Source: Thelonectria olida (Eukaryota; Ascomycota; Sordariomycetes; Hypocreales; Nectriaceae). From it: a DNA stretch of 64,000 bases. The notes beneath the pieces are model-generated. The model ran no database searches, was not told where the DNA came from, and saw nothing but the letters and a program-made list of their open reading frames with translations. Positions 21,009-32,922 of this stretch are shown piece after piece; position 1 is the first letter of the stretch; every line of letters begins with the position of its first letter. Made by a program: the position numbers and the translations under genes. The DNA is taken from the NCBI GenBank assembly GCA_020736575.1, contig JAGPYM010000037.1, forward strand, positions 186,001 through 250,000, written 5' to 3'.

Positions 21009-22983
21009 ATGCTTCCCTCGTTTCGAGCCCTCCTCCTCACTCTCGTCCTGCTTAGGTCGGTAGTCGAGGCCTCTCGCCATGGCGACTACAGTCATGGAGG
21101 CTATGGAGGCCACGGAGACAAACCCCATTATCCAGGACAGGTACAGGAATACGACTTCAGCATTACATGGGAGGACCACAGCCCCGATGGCTACTCGAGA
21201 AAGATGTTGTTGGTCAACCACCAGTCCCCAGGGCCAGAGATTCGGGTTCTGCAAGATGAGTTCGTGGTGGTCAACGTCCACAACTATTCTCCATACAATG
21301 CCACCATTCACTTCCACGGTATGTGCCACACGAGCCCTCCCCTCTTGCCACGCTGCTAAACATGACGCCCAGGTATCGAAATGCTCGGCACTCCATGGTC
21401 CGACGGCGTCCCCGGCGTCACCCAGGATGCCATCGCACCCGGCTGCAGCTTCAGGTACAAGTGGAAGGCCACCCAGTACGGCAGCTACTGGTACCACGCG
21501 CACTTCCGAGGCCAGATCGAAGACGGCTTGTACGGCCCCATCGTCATCAGCCCGCGGCCAGGCGACCCGAACCCCTTCCACTTCATCTCCGACGACGCAG
21601 ACGCCGTGCATGCCATGGAGGAGGCCGAGGACAAGGTGGTGCCGCTGGCCATTGCCGACTTTACGCACATCACCTCGGGCGACAAGTGGGACATGACGCT
21701 CAAGGCCGGCTTTGAGGATTCTTGCTACGATTCCATCCTGTTCAACGGCAAGGGCAGCGTCCAGTGTCTTCCCGCAGACGAAATCTCTGCGAACCTGAGT
21801 CCCGATCAAAAGACCTACCTTGGCCTGGTGCCTGGCTCATCCATGACCGACAAGGGGTAAGTCTTGACAACCACTCTCCCCAAATGAACAGCGGTGCTAA
21901 CTTTAGGCCAGTTGCCTTCCCGCCTCGGTCATGATCGCGCTCGGAGGAGGACACGGCGACGAGAGCGCTTTGCTTCCGGGCGTCTTCTCCGGCTGCAAGG
22001 CGTCCGAGGGCCAGGTCGAGGTGATCAAAGCCAGCCACGACGCCGAGTGGATAGCCATTGACATAATCGGCGCCATCAACTTTGCCACTGGAGTCGTGTC
22101 CATCGACGAGCACGACATGTGGGTGTACGCCATGGACGGAGCCTACATCGAGCCTCAGAAGGTGCAGGCCCTGGTCCTCACCAACGGCGACCGGTACTCG
22201 GTCATGGTCAAGCTGCACAAGAAGGGCAACTTCAAAATCCGCTTCAACTCCGTCGCGGCGCCGCAGATCATTGTCGGCCACGCCGTGCTGTCCGTTGGAG
22301 GCTACAGCGGAGAGTCGGCGTCGACTCCCTATGTTGGCATCACAGGAGTGCCTCTTTCCAAAGACGTCGTCTTCTTCAACCAGAACATCGCATTCCCCTA
22401 CCCCCCAGACGCTCCCTCTCCAACAGCAGATGCCCTGTTCCATCTGAGCATGAAGATCGACGGCGCTTCATACCTCTGGGCCCTGAACGACACGCGCTTG
22501 ATGCCGGTCGATCTAGACGACGACGCGCCCGTCCTCTTCCGCCCCAACCCGTACGCCCACGACAACGTCACCATTTCCACCAAGCACAACGACTGGGTCG
22601 ACCTCGTCCTGTTCGCGTCGGTGTTCCCGCAACCGCCGCACCCGATCCACAAGCACGGCACCAAGATGTACCTGATCGGAGGCGGAAACGGGCCGTTCAA
22701 GTGGTCCTCGGTCGACGAGGCCATCAAGGAGATCCCCGACCAGTTCAACCTCGTGAACCCTCCGCGCCGCGACGCGTTTGCCACGCTGCCTGCCATCGAG
22801 GACGTGTCCTGGGTCGTGGTGCGGTACCACGCGAGCAACCCTGGCGCGTGGCTGCTGCACTGCCATATCAACAACCATATGATGGGGGGTATGATGATGG
22901 TGATCCAGGATGGTGTTGATGCCTGGCCGACGATTCCTGAGGAGTACCAGCCTGGGAGACACGGGATGGGACCCAGCTGGTGA
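21009..22983 (+). CDS. Secreted multicopper oxidase (laccase-like)
   Basis: Model: join(21009..21318, 21373..21856, 21912..22983), 621 aa. The start was chosen because it opens a signal peptide (MLPSFRALLLTLVLLRSVVEA). All four copper motifs are present: HFHG at 101-104, WYHAH near 143-147, HPIHKHG near 508 and HCHINNHMMGGM from 581. The Cys and flanking His of the last motif serve the type 1 and trinuclear sites, and Met ten residues after the Cys is the likely axial ligand. A His/Gly-rich stretch follows the signal peptide. Intron 2 must use the acceptor GGCCAG at 21911; the TTTAG five bases earlier shifts the frame into a stop at 21932. The enzyme should oxidise phenols or metal ions outside the cell while reducing O2 to water. 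A role in pigment (Abr1-like) is possible but unproven. Confidence 0.85.
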
Positions 22984-23488
22984 TTTATTCAGGGGTACAT
23001 GTTGTCTTCCTCTTTCTTTGCGTCGTTGGAGTCGGTTCCTGGAGTTTAATGCTGTTGTTGCATAGATTTCGAGTTTGTTCTGTTCTTGTACATTATGACT
23101 TGGCCTGAAGATGGCGAGAATGAAATATGACATTATGATGGCTGTGGTTGCACGCTCGAGAGCGATCCATCGTGAAGTTTGACCGCCACAGGGGCAAAGG
23201 GGCCATCTTGAACTATGGAATCGTACTAAAAGGAGGCAAAAAGATTGCCAGGCATTAGCTGAACGCCTACAGCTGCCGTCACTGACGGATCCGCGCCGTC
23301 GGACAACGGAATGAAGGTGGCTTACAAGGAGAAGACTGGAGAGAAGCAAGTACATCACCAGGTGTACGGAATGTGGTTAGTCGGAACAATGGCTCTGAAG
23401 ATCATGTATTAGTGTTTTACCATCTTATCTGCAGCTCTGAGAAAGGAAAGGATGTGTCAATATTCACAAGAAAAGGCACATTACATCT
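22984..23488. other. Convergent spacer
   Basis: 3' regions of the multicopper oxidase and the permease. No gene seen. Confidence 0.5.
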
Positions 23489-25273
23489 CTAAAACAACCA
23501 AGTCACGGCCCTCTTCACCTTGGCCTTCCATCCCGCCTCCTCCTCGACCTTGTCCTCGATCGTATACGTGTCCGTCACCAAGTCCATCTCCTCCAGCTTG
23601 ACCGTCTTGGTCTTCTTGACCAGCTTCCACACCACGTACATGAGCAGCATCACCGGCAGCTCAATGTAGAAGCTCACAAAGCTCACGCCGTCAAACTTGG
23701 GGCTGAAGCAGCTCCAGCCCTGCACCAGCACAATGACGCTGTTGAGCACCACGCAGAACCACGGCCCGAACGGGTACGTCCAGTTCTTGAACGGGAGTAG
23801 GTGCGTCTTGCCCTGCACCGCGAGCGCAGATCGGAACCGGATGGATGTGATGCCGATGGCGATCCAGCTCAGCTGGTTGGACACGCCGACGATGCTGTTG
23901 CTTGGTTAGCACAGAATGCACATAGAAAGGGGTGCAATGTTGGTCTTACTTTTGAAGCCACGTCCACAACTGGCCAGCGCCGATGAAGCTCGATCCAAAA
24001 CACAGTCCAGCAACAAAGCTCGTCGCCAGCACAGCCACCCACGGCACCTGGTTCTTGTTCAGCCTGCCAAACACCCTCGGCGCATGTCCCTCGATGGCGA
24101 GCGTGTACAGCAGCCTCGTGCCGGCGAACAAGGCGTGGTTGCCGGCCGAGATGACGCTGGTCATGATGACGGCGTTGATGACGCTGCCCGCGGCGTGGGC
24201 CCCTGTCATCTCGAAGACGATGGTAAAGGGCGACGTGCGCGTCTCCTTGGAGGTGAGGTCCGGGTAGGTATAGGGGACGTTGAGGCCGATGAGGAGGACG
24301 GAGAGGAGATAGAACAAGATGATGCGCCAGAAGACATTCTTGACGACGCGGGGCAGGTTCTTTGTCGGGTTCTTCGTCTCGCCAGCCGTAATGGCAATCG
24401 ACTCTGTTCCGCCGTCTGGTGCCAGTTAGAGTGTTGTTCGGACTCGAGGGTTGGGGCCGACGACTTACAAGCAAAAGAGGCCGTCACAAAGACGGACGCG
24501 AAACCGCCAATGCCCCCAACAAACGGCGCATCGGGAAGATGCCAGTACTGGCCGCCGATATATCGACCCTCGGCGTTTCCACCGCAGTTGACGACAATTC
24601 CCATGACAATGAAGACCTGGCAAGCAGAAGAATAAGAACAAGAACAAGGCGGAGCGAGGGGTGTCTGGGCACTTACAACAATGGTGATGACTTTGAGCAA
24701 ACTCAACCAATACTCAAGCTCGCCATACGCCCGCACAGTAATGATGTTGGCAGCGATCAAGACGAACCAGAATATCAGACTCAGCGCCCATCCAGGGAAG
24801 TTGTCGGTCCAGTACTGCAACAGCAGCTGCAGCGCAACCAGGTCCGCGGCCGTCGAGACGGCATCGTTGAACCAGTAATTCCACGTCAGCGCAAAGCCAA
24901 ACGCATCATCAACAAAGCGCCCAGCAAAAGTACAGAAGCTGCCGGCGACGGGGATGAAGGCGGCCATCTCGCCCAGGCTCAGCATGGTAGTAAACACGAT
25001 GGCGCCGACAATGGCGTAGGCGACGAGCATGCCCGCAGGCCCGCCCGTAGCCAGCGACTTGCCCGTCCCCAAGAACAGGCCGGTGCCAATGGTGCCGCCG
25101 ATGGCAATCATCTGCACCTGGCGGGCCGACAGCGCGCGCTTCAGCAGGTCGGACTGGATCGGGCCTCGTCCGTGGCGCTCGGCCGAGTGGAAGCCTTCGA
25201 CGTCATCGTAGACGGGATGAGAGGCGGCTTCTTTGGAGGGGAGGGGTGGTGAGGGGGAACTGTTGTAGGCCAT
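23489..25273 (-). CDS. Amino-acid permease (APC superfamily, YAT type)
   Basis: Model: complement(join(23489..23894, 23950..24415, 24469..24616, 24677..25273)), 538 aa. All introns are GT-AG with GTAAG donors and the phases fit. After about 45 hydrophilic residues the first membrane segment carries the family signature MIAIGGTIGTGLFLGTGKSL, where the backbone contacts the amino acid. About twelve membrane segments follow, including FAYGGTESIAITAGETKNP and VISAGNHALFAGTRLLYTLA, both typical of fungal amino-acid permeases. The C-terminal tail is charged. It should sit in the plasma membrane and import amino acids with protons. The substrate range cannot be read from the sequence. Confidence 0.9.
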
Positions 25274-26594
25274 CCTAATTAAGTCGTATATCCAAGAGTT
25301 GCAGACGACCTGTAGGTAGATGAAAGACGACGAGGCTCAAGTCAACTGCGAGGCGGAATCGATGCGAGTCGACGGCTTGTATTTGACTTTCCACCATGAT
25401 CACCACGAGGCCCCGAAACTGCAGAGCACGAGGAATTGCGTGCTCGGAGCAATCCACTGAAAACCCCAGATTCAGGGTACACGGCAGGGAACAGTTATGT
25501 AACGCGAACATCTCGCGGGTCTGGTTCGTCCCAGGCACATGGAAACTGTGCTCGGGAGGTCCGCCCGCTAGACACAGAGCGGAAGGTGAGCAGTCGACGC
25601 CCCGGCAGAGGGCTGCAAGGGCATCTTAGCGACCTGCTGTAAAGACGAAGGGCTGCTCATCCTTGGGCGTAGATCGTAACGTCGCATTGCAGAGGCGGCC
25701 CACTGCGCGATACACCAATGCTGCTGCGAGTGGTGGGTGAACGAAGGATTGAGCCACAAAAGGACCGGGTGTCGTATATCATGACATGATGGCTTTTGTC
25801 TTTGGTAATGCCTCGAGACTAACACGTAAAAGACGCCCATAGTCGGCGTATATAAAGGATCCCATGCCATTCCGCCATTCCCCATGCAACTGACGCCATT
25901 CACGACCAAGAAACCCTTTCCACCTTGGAACCTCTCCAGCAAGAATACACATTCTGTACACTCGTCGTTACCTACGGCTCAATCCGTCAATGAGGCTGCT
26001 CGGGAGACCCGCAAACCCTCCGACGTCCCCCCTGCACGCCAAGCTCGCTCCCTCCATCGGCCGACGATTGTAGGGCAGAAGCGGCTTGGCTGCATTGGCG
26101 TCTTGTTCAGGCAGTTGCTAATATACGATCAAAGAGAAGGAATCTCGTTGCCTGGAGGGAAAATCGCCTGTCATTCACGTTGCAATCGCGTCTTGCTCAA
26201 GGACCTTGATACCATGTGGGCAATGCCAACGTTTTGATTATCAGCCTATAATTTACATTGGCCAGCCAGCCTCATCCAACGGCCGTAAAATAGGCATTTT
26301 TATTAAAGAGCATCAGCAGTCATCCTACCAAGATTGACAGCGCCTTGTGGCTGTGGCGGAGCTCTACCATGAGCCACCACCCATCCACGGAGAGTGAGCC
26401 TTGTGCTAGGCACAGTCACTCTCAGGCAGCCATCACCATAAAAACATCAAAAGAATAATAATCTGGCCTTTCCTGACCCATTGACTCGACTGCTCTTGTT
26501 GAAAACGTGGCATATCGGCGTTATATAAAGAAAGACAATTGTGCAAAAAAACACCAAAATTCCCATCCCAGCACTCGCCCACATTCTCACCACC
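25274..26594. other. Divergent spacer of 1.3 kb
   Basis: Promoter region of the permease (left) and the dioxygenase (right). No gene or clear GATA-factor cluster noticed. Confidence 0.5.
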
Positions 26595-27537
26595 ATGTTG
26601 TCCAACCTCGCCGCCAAACTCGGCCTCTCCTCCTCTCCCTCATCCTCCTTCACCGTCAAGCCCGCCAAACCCTCCAGCAAAGCTCCCGTCCAAGTCACAT
26701 ACACCCACAACGACGTCCCAATCCCAGATGCCTTCCTCACCACTCCCCCCAAGGCCCCCATCACGTCCACCCCCATCGACTGGCTCTCCTCTCCCCTCCC
26801 CGAATACGACGGCAGCTTCGCCGTGGTTCTCGAAAACGTCCTCTCCCCCGACGAATGCAGCCAACTCATCGCCCTAGCCGAGGCCTCAGTCCCCCGCGAA
26901 GACGGCGCCTCGGCCTGGCGCCCTGCCCTCGTGAGCCTGGGCCCGGGCTTGGAGGCTGCCGCCCCGGGATATCGCGAGAGCGACAGGATCATCTGGAACC
27001 AGCAGACGCTCGTCGACCGTCTGTGGGAGCGCTGCGCGCAGGCCGACGGGCTTCGCGAGCAGCTGGCAGAGGTCGAGCCCTATCACAAACTGCGCGGCGG
27101 CAAGTGGCTATTCCGCCGGCCCAACGAGCGGATGCGCTTCCTCAAGTACTCGCCCGGCCAATACTTTAAGCGTAAGCCAGTCTCTCAAACGACCAGTTCT
27201 GTTGCTAACTCTGTCTCAAGCGCACTGCGACGGACCGTACTGGTATGAAGACGGTGACAAGGAGTTCCAGACCTTCTACACCCTACACCTTTACCTCAAT
27301 GACTCAGCCTCGCACGACGCCAAGTCCGACCTTGAAGGCGGCGCGACGGCGTTCCTGAACAGGAAGCGCGACAAGCATCTCGATGTGAATCCCAAGGCCG
27401 GAAGCGTCCTCATCTTCCAGCACAAGGGCCTTCTCCACGAGGGGTCCACGGTCATCAAGGGGACAAAGTACACGATGCGGACAGACATCTTGTATGAGTG
27501 GGTGCCCAACATGGAGGAACCCAAACAGGCCGAGTAA
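26595..27537 (+). CDS. 2-oxoglutarate/Fe(II) dioxygenase (prolyl 4-hydroxylase-like)
   Basis: Model: join(26595..27171, 27221..27537), 297 aa. The intron is GTAAGC...CTCAAG with a GCTAAC branch site; joining gives YFKPHCDGPYW. The catalytic core follows the P4Hc pattern: H194-x-D196 bind iron, H265 in GLLHEG is the distal iron ligand, and K275 ten residues later, in GTKYTMRTDILY, is placed to bind 2-oxoglutarate. LEGGATAFL matches the strand before the distal His. The N-terminal 60 residues are Ser/Pro-rich without a convincing signal peptide, so a cytosolic or nuclear location is more likely than the ER. It may hydroxylate a protein or a small molecule. Confidence 0.85.
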
Positions 27538-27642
27538 AAGAAGGTAGCAGGCAAGGGCTAGGAGCCGGTGAATATTTGTATATATTATTGTATTCGTAAT
27601 GTCTTCAGTCTGGTCCAGGCGCTCCAAGCCAGAATGCATCTT

Positions 27643-30600
27643 CTACCTTCGCTTGGGCATCTTCTTATCTTCCATCTCCTCGATGTCCTTCTTTTTGTGG
27701 AAATGCGGCGCCAGCTCCGCCAGCCAGACTGGCTCGATGGGCATGACGCTGCGCATGTACTCCTTGGTCGTCTGCACCAGCTCAAAGTACACCACCATCT
27801 TCTCTGGAGGATCCGTCGCCATCAACACACTGCTGGGGTGGATCCATACTGTCGTGTTGTTCTTGACGGTCCGGTAGGCATCGCCGCTCTTCTGCAGGCG
27901 GGCTGCGTTGGGGAAGAAGCCTGCCGTGATGGCTCGCTTGATGGGCCGGAGGTTGGCTGCTCCGCATGTTGAAGGCGCCACTTCGACACGCTCACAGAGT
28001 TTCGCTAGTTGGTCTCTCACATCTCGCGCTCGGGTCAAGGATCGTTGCTGCAAGAAGTTCTCGCGAGCCCACACCGGAGAGAAGTCGCTGTCCACCCACT
28101 GATTCCAGACATTGAGCAGAGTGAGATGGTCTCCTCCGTCCTTGACTGTGAACCGGTTGCGAGCACTGTCAGCATGAATCTTCTTGTCCTTGGGCCGGAA
28201 GAAGAGAGCCGAGGCTTCACCAAGCATGGAAACGATCGAGAGAACCTCTTCAACACACTTCTCCTTATCCGCTGCCAGGACCGCCTTTGCAAGCATGGGA
28301 TCGGTGGGAAACTCGGCCATTTGCCGGCCCAACTTGGTCAGCTCGCCCTTGTGGTTCAACGCTTGCAGAGCAAAGAGTTGATTCAACGCCCCGATGAGCG
28401 CCTCGGTGGGCGGAGGATCCATAAACTCAAAGTCGAGCAGCTCGTTGATACCGAGCGATTTCAACTGCAGCACCACTCCGTTGAGATTCGTCCGCTGAAT
28501 TTCAGGCGTCGTTGACTCGTCCATCTCGTTCATGTACGCAAACTTGGTGTACAGCCGGAAACACTTGCCGGGACCAACACGACCAGCACGACCGCTGCGC
28601 TGGTTCGCCGAGGCCCTGGAGCACGGCACAACAACCAGATTGGACATGCCCGTCGCGGGGTTGTACACGTTCTCTTTGACGTAACCTGGGTCAATGACAT
28701 AGACGATGCCATCGATGGTCAAACTCGTCTCGGCAATATTAGTCGCGAGGACCACCTTGCGGGCCCCGTCAGGCGTGGGCTCAAAGATCTTGGCTTGCAA
28801 TTCTGAGGGCAAGTTGGCATAGATGGGACAGATGACAAGCTCTTTGATGCGACTGCTGAGCTTCTTTGCTGTCTCAGCAATCTCCAGCTCGGCCGCTTCA
28901 ATCTCATCCTGTCCTGTCAAGAAGATGAGAATATCGCCCTTGCCTTGGGTGGTGTGAATCTGAAAAACAGTCGTGATGGCCGCGGCCAGGTAGTTCGCCT
29001 CGGGAGCTGGTGTGTAATAGATATCGACGGGATATCGTCGACCGGGGATGTTGAAAATGGGCGCATCATCGAAATACTGTGCAAACTTCTCCGCATTCAT
29101 CGTGGCCGAAGAGATCAGTAGCTTCAAATCAGGGCGCTCGCGGGCTAAATCCTTGACCAGGGCAAGCAAGATATCCGTGTGTACCGTCCGTTCGTGAGCC
29201 TCGTCAATCATCAAAGCCGAGTACCCAGCCAGGTCTGGCTCTGTCATGAACTCTCGCAGCAACATGCCGTCAGTCATGTACTTCAGGACCGTCTTGTCGG
29301 ACGTACAGTCTTCAAATCGAATCGTGTATCCGACCTCATTTCCAACCTTGACGCCCACTTCTTCGGCAACACGAGCTGCCACACTCATAGCCGCGACTCG
29401 ACGGGGTTGTGTACATCCAACTTTCAAGCCATCCTTGGTATAACCGGCTTCATGGAGGTACTGTGGCAGCTGGGTAGTTTTTCCACTACCAGTTTCTCCG
29501 ACAATAACTAGAACTTGATGCTGCTCCAAAGCAGCAAGGAATTCGTCCCGATATTGGTAAATTGGCAGACTCTTCCTCGTCTCCTGAATCGACAAGGCCT
29601 TCTTCTCCGCAGCATCGATTTGCGCCTCCAGAAATTTCTGCTCCTTGGTCATCTTTTGGTCGTCGCCCGCCATTCGTGAATCCAGGTTCCATTGGATGTA
29701 CTGGGCATCATCCAGGACGTAGTCGTAATCGTTATTCTCCAGCTCTCCGCGTTGAATCTGAGCCTTAGCCTTCAAGGCTTGTTCCCGTTCCCATTCCTCA
29801 TGTTCTGTGACGAACTTCTCCTGGCCATATTCGTCTTTTTCAACATATCGCTTATACAGGGCCTCCTCTTTCTTTTTCCGGTCCAGTTTTCCCTTCTCCG
29901 TGATATAATCCTCGGGCATCATGTAGCCATCGCGATGGTCGTCGATCTTGAGGCGTTCCTCCGCCAGGCGCAGAATCTCTCGGTTCTTGGCGAATTCGGC
30001 CTTTTCCTTCTCAGATAACCTGACACCACTCCTCAATTCCTCAGTCTCTTCGGCCACTTGCTTTCGCAAAAGTGCCAAGCGCTCGGTTTCTCGCTTCTTC
30101 AAGTATTCTTGTCGTGATCTCTCGCGCAGGTCGGGCAGGGCCTTGCTTCTCGCCTCGGCGTCCTCGGCAAGCTTTCTTCTCGATGATGATTCGCCATCTC
30201 GGTCGTACTTTTTCGATCGCCCGTCGTCCTTCTCCCTCAGTCTCTTGGCGAACGCCTCTCGCTCCTCAATGTCTTTGCGACGCTCCAGCTCCTCCTTTGC
30301 GCCATCGGACAGGTCCTCCTCCTTCGGCTCATCATGGCTCAGCTTCACCCTCTTGCTCGCCGACTCTTCGAATTCTCGCTCCTCCTCTTCTGATTCATCA
30401 GATGGTGGTTCCTCGTCTCCCCATCTATCGTCAAAGTCGGCGTTACCGTCACGTCGTCGGTATTGTTTGGGACGGCTCTGGTGAGATGAGCCGCGGCATG
30501 GGGACCTATCGCGGCTGCGACTGCGATCGCGACGCGATTTTGAGGGCTGGGAGGAGGACTTGTCGTTTCGATCGCGGTCGCGATGGCGGTGCTTATGCTT

Positions 30601-30675
30601 CTTCTCCTTGGTAACTTTCTGAGGCCCCACCTCATCATCCTCCATGGGCAGGAAAGCATACTTTTTGGAGCTCAT
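27643..30675 (-). CDS. Prp2/DHX16-type DEAH-box spliceosomal ATPase
   Basis: Uninterrupted 1010-aa frame from the ATG at 30675 ([10 protein letters not shown]). An in-frame ATG 45 codons upstream is rejected because the added stretch is not family-like. The first 200 residues are Arg/Ser/Asp-rich. Helicase motifs appear in order: GETGSGKT near 390, [20 protein letters not shown] near 490, SAT near 521 and QRSGRAGR near 690. The HA2 and OB-type C-terminal domains follow ([43 protein letters not shown]), as in Prp2. Prp2 remodels the activated spliceosome before the first splicing step, using ATP, in the nucleus. It shares a 521-bp promoter with the ER DnaJ gene. Confidence 0.9.
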   Translation of the reverse strand: MSSKKYAFLPMEDDEVGPQKVTKEKKHKHRHRDRDRNDKSSSQPSKSRRDRSRSRDRSPCRGSSHQSRPKQYRRRDGNADFDDRWGDEEPPSDESEEEEREFEESASKRVKLSHDEPKEEDLSDGAKEELERRKDIEEREAFAKRLREKDDGRSKKYDRDGESSSRRKLAEDAEARSKALPDLRERSRQEYLKKRETERLALLRKQVAEETEELRSGVRLSEKEKAEFAKNREILRLAEERLKIDDHRDGYMMPEDYITEKGKLDRKKKEEALYKRYVEKDEYGQEKFVTEHEEWEREQALKAKAQIQRGELENNDYDYVLDDAQYIQWNLDSRMAGDDQKMTKEQKFLEAQIDAAEKKALSIQETRKSLPIYQYRDEFLAALEQHQVLVIVGETGSGKTTQLPQYLHEAGYTKDGLKVGCTQPRRVAAMSVAARVAEEVGVKVGNEVGYTIRFEDCTSDKTVLKYMTDGMLLREFMTEPDLAGYSALMIDEAHERTVHTDILLALVKDLARERPDLKLLISSATMNAEKFAQYFDDAPIFNIPGRRYPVDIYYTPAPEANYLAAAITTVFQIHTTQGKGDILIFLTGQDEIEAAELEIAETAKKLSSRIKELVICPIYANLPSELQAKIFEPTPDGARKVVLATNIAETSLTIDGIVYVIDPGYVKENVYNPATGMSNLVVVPCSRASANQRSGRAGRVGPGKCFRLYTKFAYMNEMDESTTPEIQRTNLNGVVLQLKSLGINELLDFEFMDPPPTEALIGALNQLFALQALNHKGELTKLGRQMAEFPTDPMLAKAVLAADKEKCVEEVLSIVSMLGEASALFFRPKDKKIHADSARNRFTVKDGGDHLTLLNVWNQWVDSDFSPVWARENFLQQRSLTRARDVRDQLAKLCERVEVAPSTCGAANLRPIKRAITAGFFPNAARLQKSGDAYRTVKNNTTVWIHPSSVLMATDPPEKMVVYFELVQTTKEYMRSVMPIEPVWLAELAPHFHKKKDIEEMEDKKMPKRR

Positions 30676-31196
30676 GATGGGCGAGATGAGACCTAACCGA
30701 TGAGAGATCAGGGAAGGTTGATCGGAATTCCTCCACGAGAGTAAAGATTTGATATACCAACACCTTCGTGAGTCAAGAAACTTGTCAATGCGAAGACAGG
30801 CAGCTACCAAGCTCCAGCCAGTCCCCAGTAGCCTAGAAGCGCAAGCTCCTGACGTCTTCGCTCAAAATTTGGCAAAGATAATCCGGAGGTTAATCCGGTA
30901 GCCAATGAGAAACTATCGATAACGATCCACTAGCCAGGGGGGAGCCAGCGATAAGTTGTGTCAGTGCTACGCCACTGCAGAGCCAGGCAGCTTTTGGGAG
31001 AAAGAAATGTATCCGCATCAAGTCGAATCGTGTTAATAACACGCTGGTAACTCGCCTTCGAAGACTCAACCTCCCACACATGTCAACTCTCAACCACGCT
31101 GCAATCTCCCCAACTGGCTGACGAATCCAGTCGCCGAATCTCAATTTTTCCTTTCATTCTGTAAAAAGTCCCAATTTTTGGGCACTCGGAAGCGCA
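30676..31196. other. Divergent promoter region between Prp2 and ER DnaJ genes
   Basis: 521 bases serving two head-to-head genes. It contains a CACGCTG at 31040-31046 (CAGCGTG on the minus strand) and a TGACGTC near 30850. Confidence 0.6.
31040..31046 (-). promoter_or_regulatory. Possible unfolded-protein-response element core
   Basis: Reads CAGCGTG on the minus strand, the core of the yeast UPRE bound by Hac1, about 150 bases upstream of an ER chaperone start codon. A 7-base match can occur by chance, and filamentous-fungal HacA sites differ from the yeast core. Confidence 0.3.
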
Positions 31197-32550
31197 ATGT
31201 TTCTCAAAGCAGCCGTCTTGGTCTGCTTAATAGCTCTGATCCAGCTGGCTGTTTGCGCCGAAGACTATTACAATGTTGGTGGCCGCTAACCTTTCTGCCC
31301 AACTAGTTCTGACCGTTTTCAGATCCTCGGCGTCGGTAAACAAGCAAGCGACAAGGAATTGAAATCAGCATATCGTCGACTGTCCAAGAAATACCATCCT
31401 GATAAGAACCCGTATGCCCCTCCCCCCCCCCCCCCCCCCCCAAGACCTCAACCACCACTAACATAATGCTTCATCTAGTGGTGACGACACAGCCCACGAC
31501 AAGTTCGTCGAAGTCGCCGAAGCGTATGAAGCCCTGAGCAACGCCGAAACCCGCCGAATCTACGACCGTCATGGCCACGAAGGTCTAAAGCAGCACCGCA
31601 ACGGCGGAGGCGGCGGTGGTAATGACCCCTTCGATCTCTTCAGCCGCTTCTTCGGCGGCCACGGCCACTTTGGTCGTGGCTCCGGCGAGCCCAGGGGCCA
31701 CAACGTCGAAGTCCGCGTCGAAATCAGCCTTCGCGACTTCTACAACGGCGCTACAACCGAGTTCTCGTGGAACAAGCAGCACATCTGTGAAAAGTGCGAG
31801 GGCACAGGCAGCGCCGACGGCAAAGTGGAAACCTGCGGTACATGTTCGGGCCGCGGTGTGCGCATCGTCAAGCAGCAGCTCGCCCCTGGCATGTTCCAGC
31901 AGATGCAGATGCGCTGTGATGCCTGTGGCGGCCGGGGCAAGACCATCAAGCACAAGTGTTCAGTCTGCCAGGGCCAGCGTGTGGAGAAGAAGGCGACATC
32001 AGTGACTCTTAAGATTGAACGTGGCGCCGCCAGAAACTCGCGTGTCGTGTATGAGAACGAAGCCGACGAGAGTCCCGACTGGGTCGCAGGCGACCTCATT
32101 GTCCAACTTAACGAGAAGGAGCCCTCACTAGAGGTCGACAATCCTGACAGAGTCGACGGCATCTTCTTCCGACGTAAAGGCGACGACCTGTACTGGACTG
32201 AAGTCCTCTCTCTCCGTGAGGCGTGGATGGGTGACTGGACACGCAACCTCACACACCTAGACAACCACGTCGTGCGCCTAGGTCGTGAGCGCGGACAACT
32301 CATTCAGCCCGGCCACGTCGAGACCATCGTCGGCGAGGGTATGCCCAAGTGGCATGAGGACGGTGAGAGCGTCTACCACGAGACGCAGTTTGGCAACCTG
32401 TACGTTGAATACACAGTGGTGCTCCCCGATCAAATGGAAAAGGGAATTCAGGACGAGTTCTGGGCTGTGTGGGAGAAACATCGACTCAAGCAAGGCGTTG
32501 ATTTGCAAAAGGACAGTGGGCGAGCTGAGGAGAAGCATGATGAACTATAA
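31197..32550 (+). CDS. ER-lumenal DnaJ (Scj1-type Hsp40) with C-terminal HDEL
   Basis: Model: join(31197..31274, 31323..31411, 31479..32550), 412 aa. The signal peptide is about residues 1-20 ([19 protein letters not shown]). The J domain follows directly (YYNILGV...), with HPD at 51-53. A Gly/Phe-rich linker ([19 protein letters not shown]) comes next. From about residue 158 there are four zinc-binding CxxCxGxG-type repeats, [24 protein letters not shown] and CSVCQGQR. A substrate-binding C-terminal domain completes a type I J protein. The last four residues are HDEL, the ER retrieval signal. It should work with BiP/Kar2 in folding or degradation of secretory proteins. Intron 1 has a less usual GTTGGT donor; intron 2 contains a 20-base C run. 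Confidence 0.92.
31422..31441 (+). repeat. (C)20 homopolymer in intron 2 of the ER DnaJ gene
   Basis: Twenty consecutive C bases lie between the 5' splice site and the CTAAC branch site of a 67-base intron. The length may be inexact because such runs are hard to sequence. Confidence 0.85.
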
Positions 32551-32922
32551 TGAGAGGAGCATATTGGTGCGTGGAGTTGTTGGAAGCATCTAAATAAACT
32601 CCCTATTGGAGGGGTATGATTCTGAGATAGAATAGCAAGGTGGCGTTTTCATACTCTTATATATTCAAAGCATCGATCAAAACCCACTCACCCATGTCTT
32701 GATGGAAGGCCAGTGACTTTGAAAGGAGCCGCGATAGGTATCAAAGGAATGGTAAACAACAAAATACATGGTCGTTTCTTCTATAGAGGCCGTGAATATA
32801 TAGGTTTAGTCGTAAGTTCGTGTCATACATGACTAGCAACCAAGTCCTGAGAAAACAGAAATCCTCCAACAAACTATCGCCGTTATCTGATCCAAAACAT
32901 CAAGGAAATGGTCATTAAATCG
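32551..32922. other. Convergent spacer
   Basis: 372 bases of 3' sequence between the DnaJ gene and the RS-rich gene; nothing else seen. Confidence 0.5.

Noticed and set aside
30676..30810. Upstream in-frame ATG for Prp2
   Set aside because: The 45-residue extension has no family resemblance; [10 protein letters not shown] is a natural start.
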